Below, piece after piece: positions 5,438 to 6,529 of a stretch of 6,529 nt of DNA. Origin of the DNA: Chloroflexi bacterium UBA5177. Lineage in GTDB: Bacteria > Chloroflexota > UBA5177. The DNA is taken from NCBI GenBank assembly GCA_002413265.1, contig DHWR01000081.1, positions 14,040-20,568 on the forward strand. The letters run 5' to 3'. Positions within the stretch are counted from its first letter, which is position 1. Each line of letters begins with the position of its first letter. The notes beneath the pieces were generated by a model. That model was given only the letters and a program-made list of their open reading frames with translations, was not told the origin of the DNA and did no database searches. A program made the position numbers and the translations under genes.

Positions 5438-5817
5438 TGCGCCTGCTGCTCGACACGCACATCCTCCTTTGGTGGCTGAAGGATGACGCCCTGCTGCCGG
5501 CTCAGGCCGCTGCGCTGATAGAGGATCGGCGCAATGAAGTTTTTGTCAGCCCGATGAGCGTGTGGGAAATCGCGATCAAGTCGCAGCTCGGCAGGCTCAA
5601 GGCAGACGTCGATGAGGTTCGAACGGCTGCGCTGCAGAGTGTCTTCCGGCCGTTGCCATTCAATCTGGAACACGCTGCGGCCGTCGCGCGACTGCCGCAT
5701 CAGCATATCGATCCATTCGACCGAGCCCTCGTGGCGCAGGCTCTGCTTGAGCCGTTGGCCCTTCTTACGCACAACCAAAGTCTTGCGGCCTATGGTGAGA
5801 ACGTGCTGCCCGTTTGA
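5437..5817 (+). CDS. vapC: VapC-type PIN-domain toxin
   Basis: VapC toxins are PIN-fold RNases that cut tRNA or rRNA until bound by their antitoxin. This 126-residue protein has the family's size and order: LLLDTHILLWWL with D6, the helix SVWEIAIKSQLGRL with E44, and HIDPFDRALVAQAL with D92 and D95. It closes with LLTHNQSLAAYG. The last segment usually carries a fourth acidic residue after T-x; here it is N113. The Trp-rich start and the SVWEIAIK and DPFDR motifs place it in the Sll0205-like PIN subgroup that pairs with Phd/YefM antitoxins. The GTG start overlaps the antitoxin stop by one base. The frame is fully intact although the antitoxin frame is broken. No terminator is seen after it. 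Confidence 0.93.
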   Translation: MRLLLDTHILLWWLKDDALLPAQAAALIEDRRNEVFVSPMSVWEIAIKSQLGRLKADVDEVRTAALQSVFRPLPFNLEHAAAVARLPHQHIDPFDRALVAQALLEPLALLTHNQSLAAYGENVLPV

Positions 5818-5914
5818 CGTGGTCGCCCTCTCGGCTCCTTCTACCTAAGCTTTCTGAGACTGTACGCCGTTCGTCGCTGCTAATCCGGACGGGCGCCCCT
5901 AACTCGGCCAGTCG

Positions 5915-5923
5915 TGCTAAAGT
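5915..5923 (+). promoter_or_regulatory. Extended -10 promoter element for the DUF899 gene
   Basis: TGCTAAAGT contains TG, one base, then TAAAGT (5918-5923), an extended -10 form. No good -35 is seen 17 bases upstream, as often with extended -10 promoters. It touches the operator that follows and lies in the longest intergenic stretch of this part. Confidence 0.45.
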
Positions 5924-5940
5924 GCAACCAAGAGGTTGCA
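5923..5940. promoter_or_regulatory. Perfect operator-like palindrome TGCAACC-N4-GGTTGCA
   Basis: TGCAACC (5923-5929) and GGTTGCA (5934-5940) are perfect complements around AAGA. It begins at the last base of the -10 element, so transcription would start at or inside it, the classic place for a repressor. From memory, TGCAACC-N4-GGTTGCA resembles the operator of ArsR/SdpR-like repressors that control SRPBCC and DUF899 genes. No such regulator is encoded in this window, so it would act in trans or lie beyond the right edge. Confidence 0.7.
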
Positions 5941-6018
5941 GGTGAACGCGCCCACGGGGAGCCTCTTCACCGAAGACCCCTCCGACCGGCGAGAGACTTC
6001 TCGTAGTCGTACCGACAG

Positions 6019-6025
6019 AAAGGAG
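6019..6025 (+). promoter_or_regulatory. Ribosome binding site of the DUF899 gene
   Basis: AAAGGAG lies 7 bases before ATG 6033 and fixes that start. The transcript leader from the operator is about 95 bases. Confidence 0.8.
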
Positions 6026-6032
6026 ATCATTC

Positions 6033-6529
6033 ATGACTGAGCACAAGACCGGAACACGTGAAGAGTGGCTCGCAGCCCGCAAGGAGCTGCTCGCCCGCGA
6101 GAAGGAGTACACCAGGCAGGGCGACGAGGTCGCGCGGCAGCGCCGGGATCTGCCATGGGTCCGCGTCGAGAAGGAATACCGATTCGAGACCGACGACGGT
6201 ACCCGCACGCTGGCGCAGCTCTTCGACGGCCGAAGCCAGTTGCTCGTCTACCACTTCATGTTCGGTTCCGACTATAAGGCGGGATGCCCCGCTTGCTCGG
6301 CCATCGCCGACGGCTTCAACGGCTTCGTCGCTCACCTGGCCAACCACGATGTCTCCATGTACGCGGTGTCTCGCGCCCCGCTGGCCAAGCTGCAGTCGTT
6401 CAAGCAGCGGATGGGCTGGAGCTTCCCCTGGGCGTCGTCGTTTGATACCGACTTCAACTTCGACTTCCACGCGGCCATGACGGTGGAACAGCAGCAGTCG
6501 GGGGCAGTCGAATACAACTTCCGCACCGT
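6033..6529 (+). CDS. DUF899 thioredoxin-like protein (partial, runs off window)
   Basis: The frame from ATG 6033 is open to the right edge, giving 165 codons of a family usually about 230-260 residues. An N-terminal charged helix (about 7-40, EEWLAARKELLAREKEYTRQ) is followed by RDLPWVRVEKEYRFE. Then comes the thioredoxin-fold core: LAQLFDGRSQLLVYHFMFGSDY with GCPACS (CxxC), then IADGFNGFVAHLANHD, VSRAPLAKLQSFKQRMGWSF and SSFDTDFNFDF, all hallmarks of DUF899 (AhpC/TSA-like) proteins. The CxxC sits where thioredoxin-fold proteins keep their redox pair, so a thiol-redox role is plausible, but no member's reaction is known to me. It has its own promoter, operator and good ribosome binding site and looks independent of the toxin gene upstream. 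Family call sure. Confidence 0.92.
   Translation, partial: MTEHKTGTREEWLAARKELLAREKEYTRQGDEVARQRRDLPWVRVEKEYRFETDDGTRTLAQLFDGRSQLLVYHFMFGSDYKAGCPACSAIADGFNGFVAHLANHDVSMYAVSRAPLAKLQSFKQRMGWSFPWASSFDTDFNFDFHAAMTVEQQQSGAVEYNFRT

Noticed and set aside
5230..5778. Minus-strand frame of 182 residues
   Set aside because: It is the shadow of the antitoxin and toxin genes, which show clear motifs on the plus strand.
1..6529. CRISPR array, insertion sequence, integrase or replication origin
   Set aside because: No regularly spaced repeats, no transposase or integrase motifs, and no clustered DnaA boxes were seen.

Overview
The window is GC-rich DNA from a free-living bacterium. A likely F420-dependent Ddn-type reductase, the style of the YihY protein and the heme A synthase type (CX6C loop, EYAHR) point to Chloroflexota or Actinobacteriota. 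This is inferred from protein style; there is no rRNA or complete marker gene. All recognisable genes lie on the + strand. No integrase, transposase or CRISPR array is visible.

Left part (1-1290): a wreck zone. It holds the N-terminal half of a heme A synthase (CtaA/COX15) cut by an in-frame stop, the 3' two-thirds of a tRNA-Arg(UCG) with no 5' half (the usual footprint of integration into a tRNA gene), a C-terminal fragment of a PAP2 phosphatase, and about 250 bases with no gene.

Middle (1290-2555): an intact compact cluster. A small one-helix membrane protein overlaps the start of a 209-residue SRPBCC-like protein, followed 18 bases later by a Ddn-family reductase. A perfect 7-bp hairpin lies against the ribosome binding site of the first gene.

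Centre (2645-4033): three damaged genes in a row: a small membrane protein with a TAG where its family has Trp, a metallophosphoesterase with all its metal motifs but one extra base in a G run, and the N-terminus of a probable SAM methyltransferase, also with one extra base.

Right part (4082-6529): an intact YihY/BrkB membrane protein, a VapBC-type toxin-antitoxin pair whose antitoxin carries one extra A in an A6 run while the PIN toxin is open, then a promoter with a perfect TGCAACC-N4-GGTTGCA operator driving a DUF899 thioredoxin-like protein that runs off the window.

The strongest pattern is the damage. Three frameshifts are all single-base gains, two in homopolymers and one in a GC repeat. 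This could be real decay near an old integration scar or insertion-type sequencing error. Substitutions and truncations (ctaA, PAP2, the membrane protein, the tRNA) cannot be explained by such errors. I see no clear new multi-gene system; the best leads are the tRNA scar, the toxin with a broken antitoxin, and the orphan operator.
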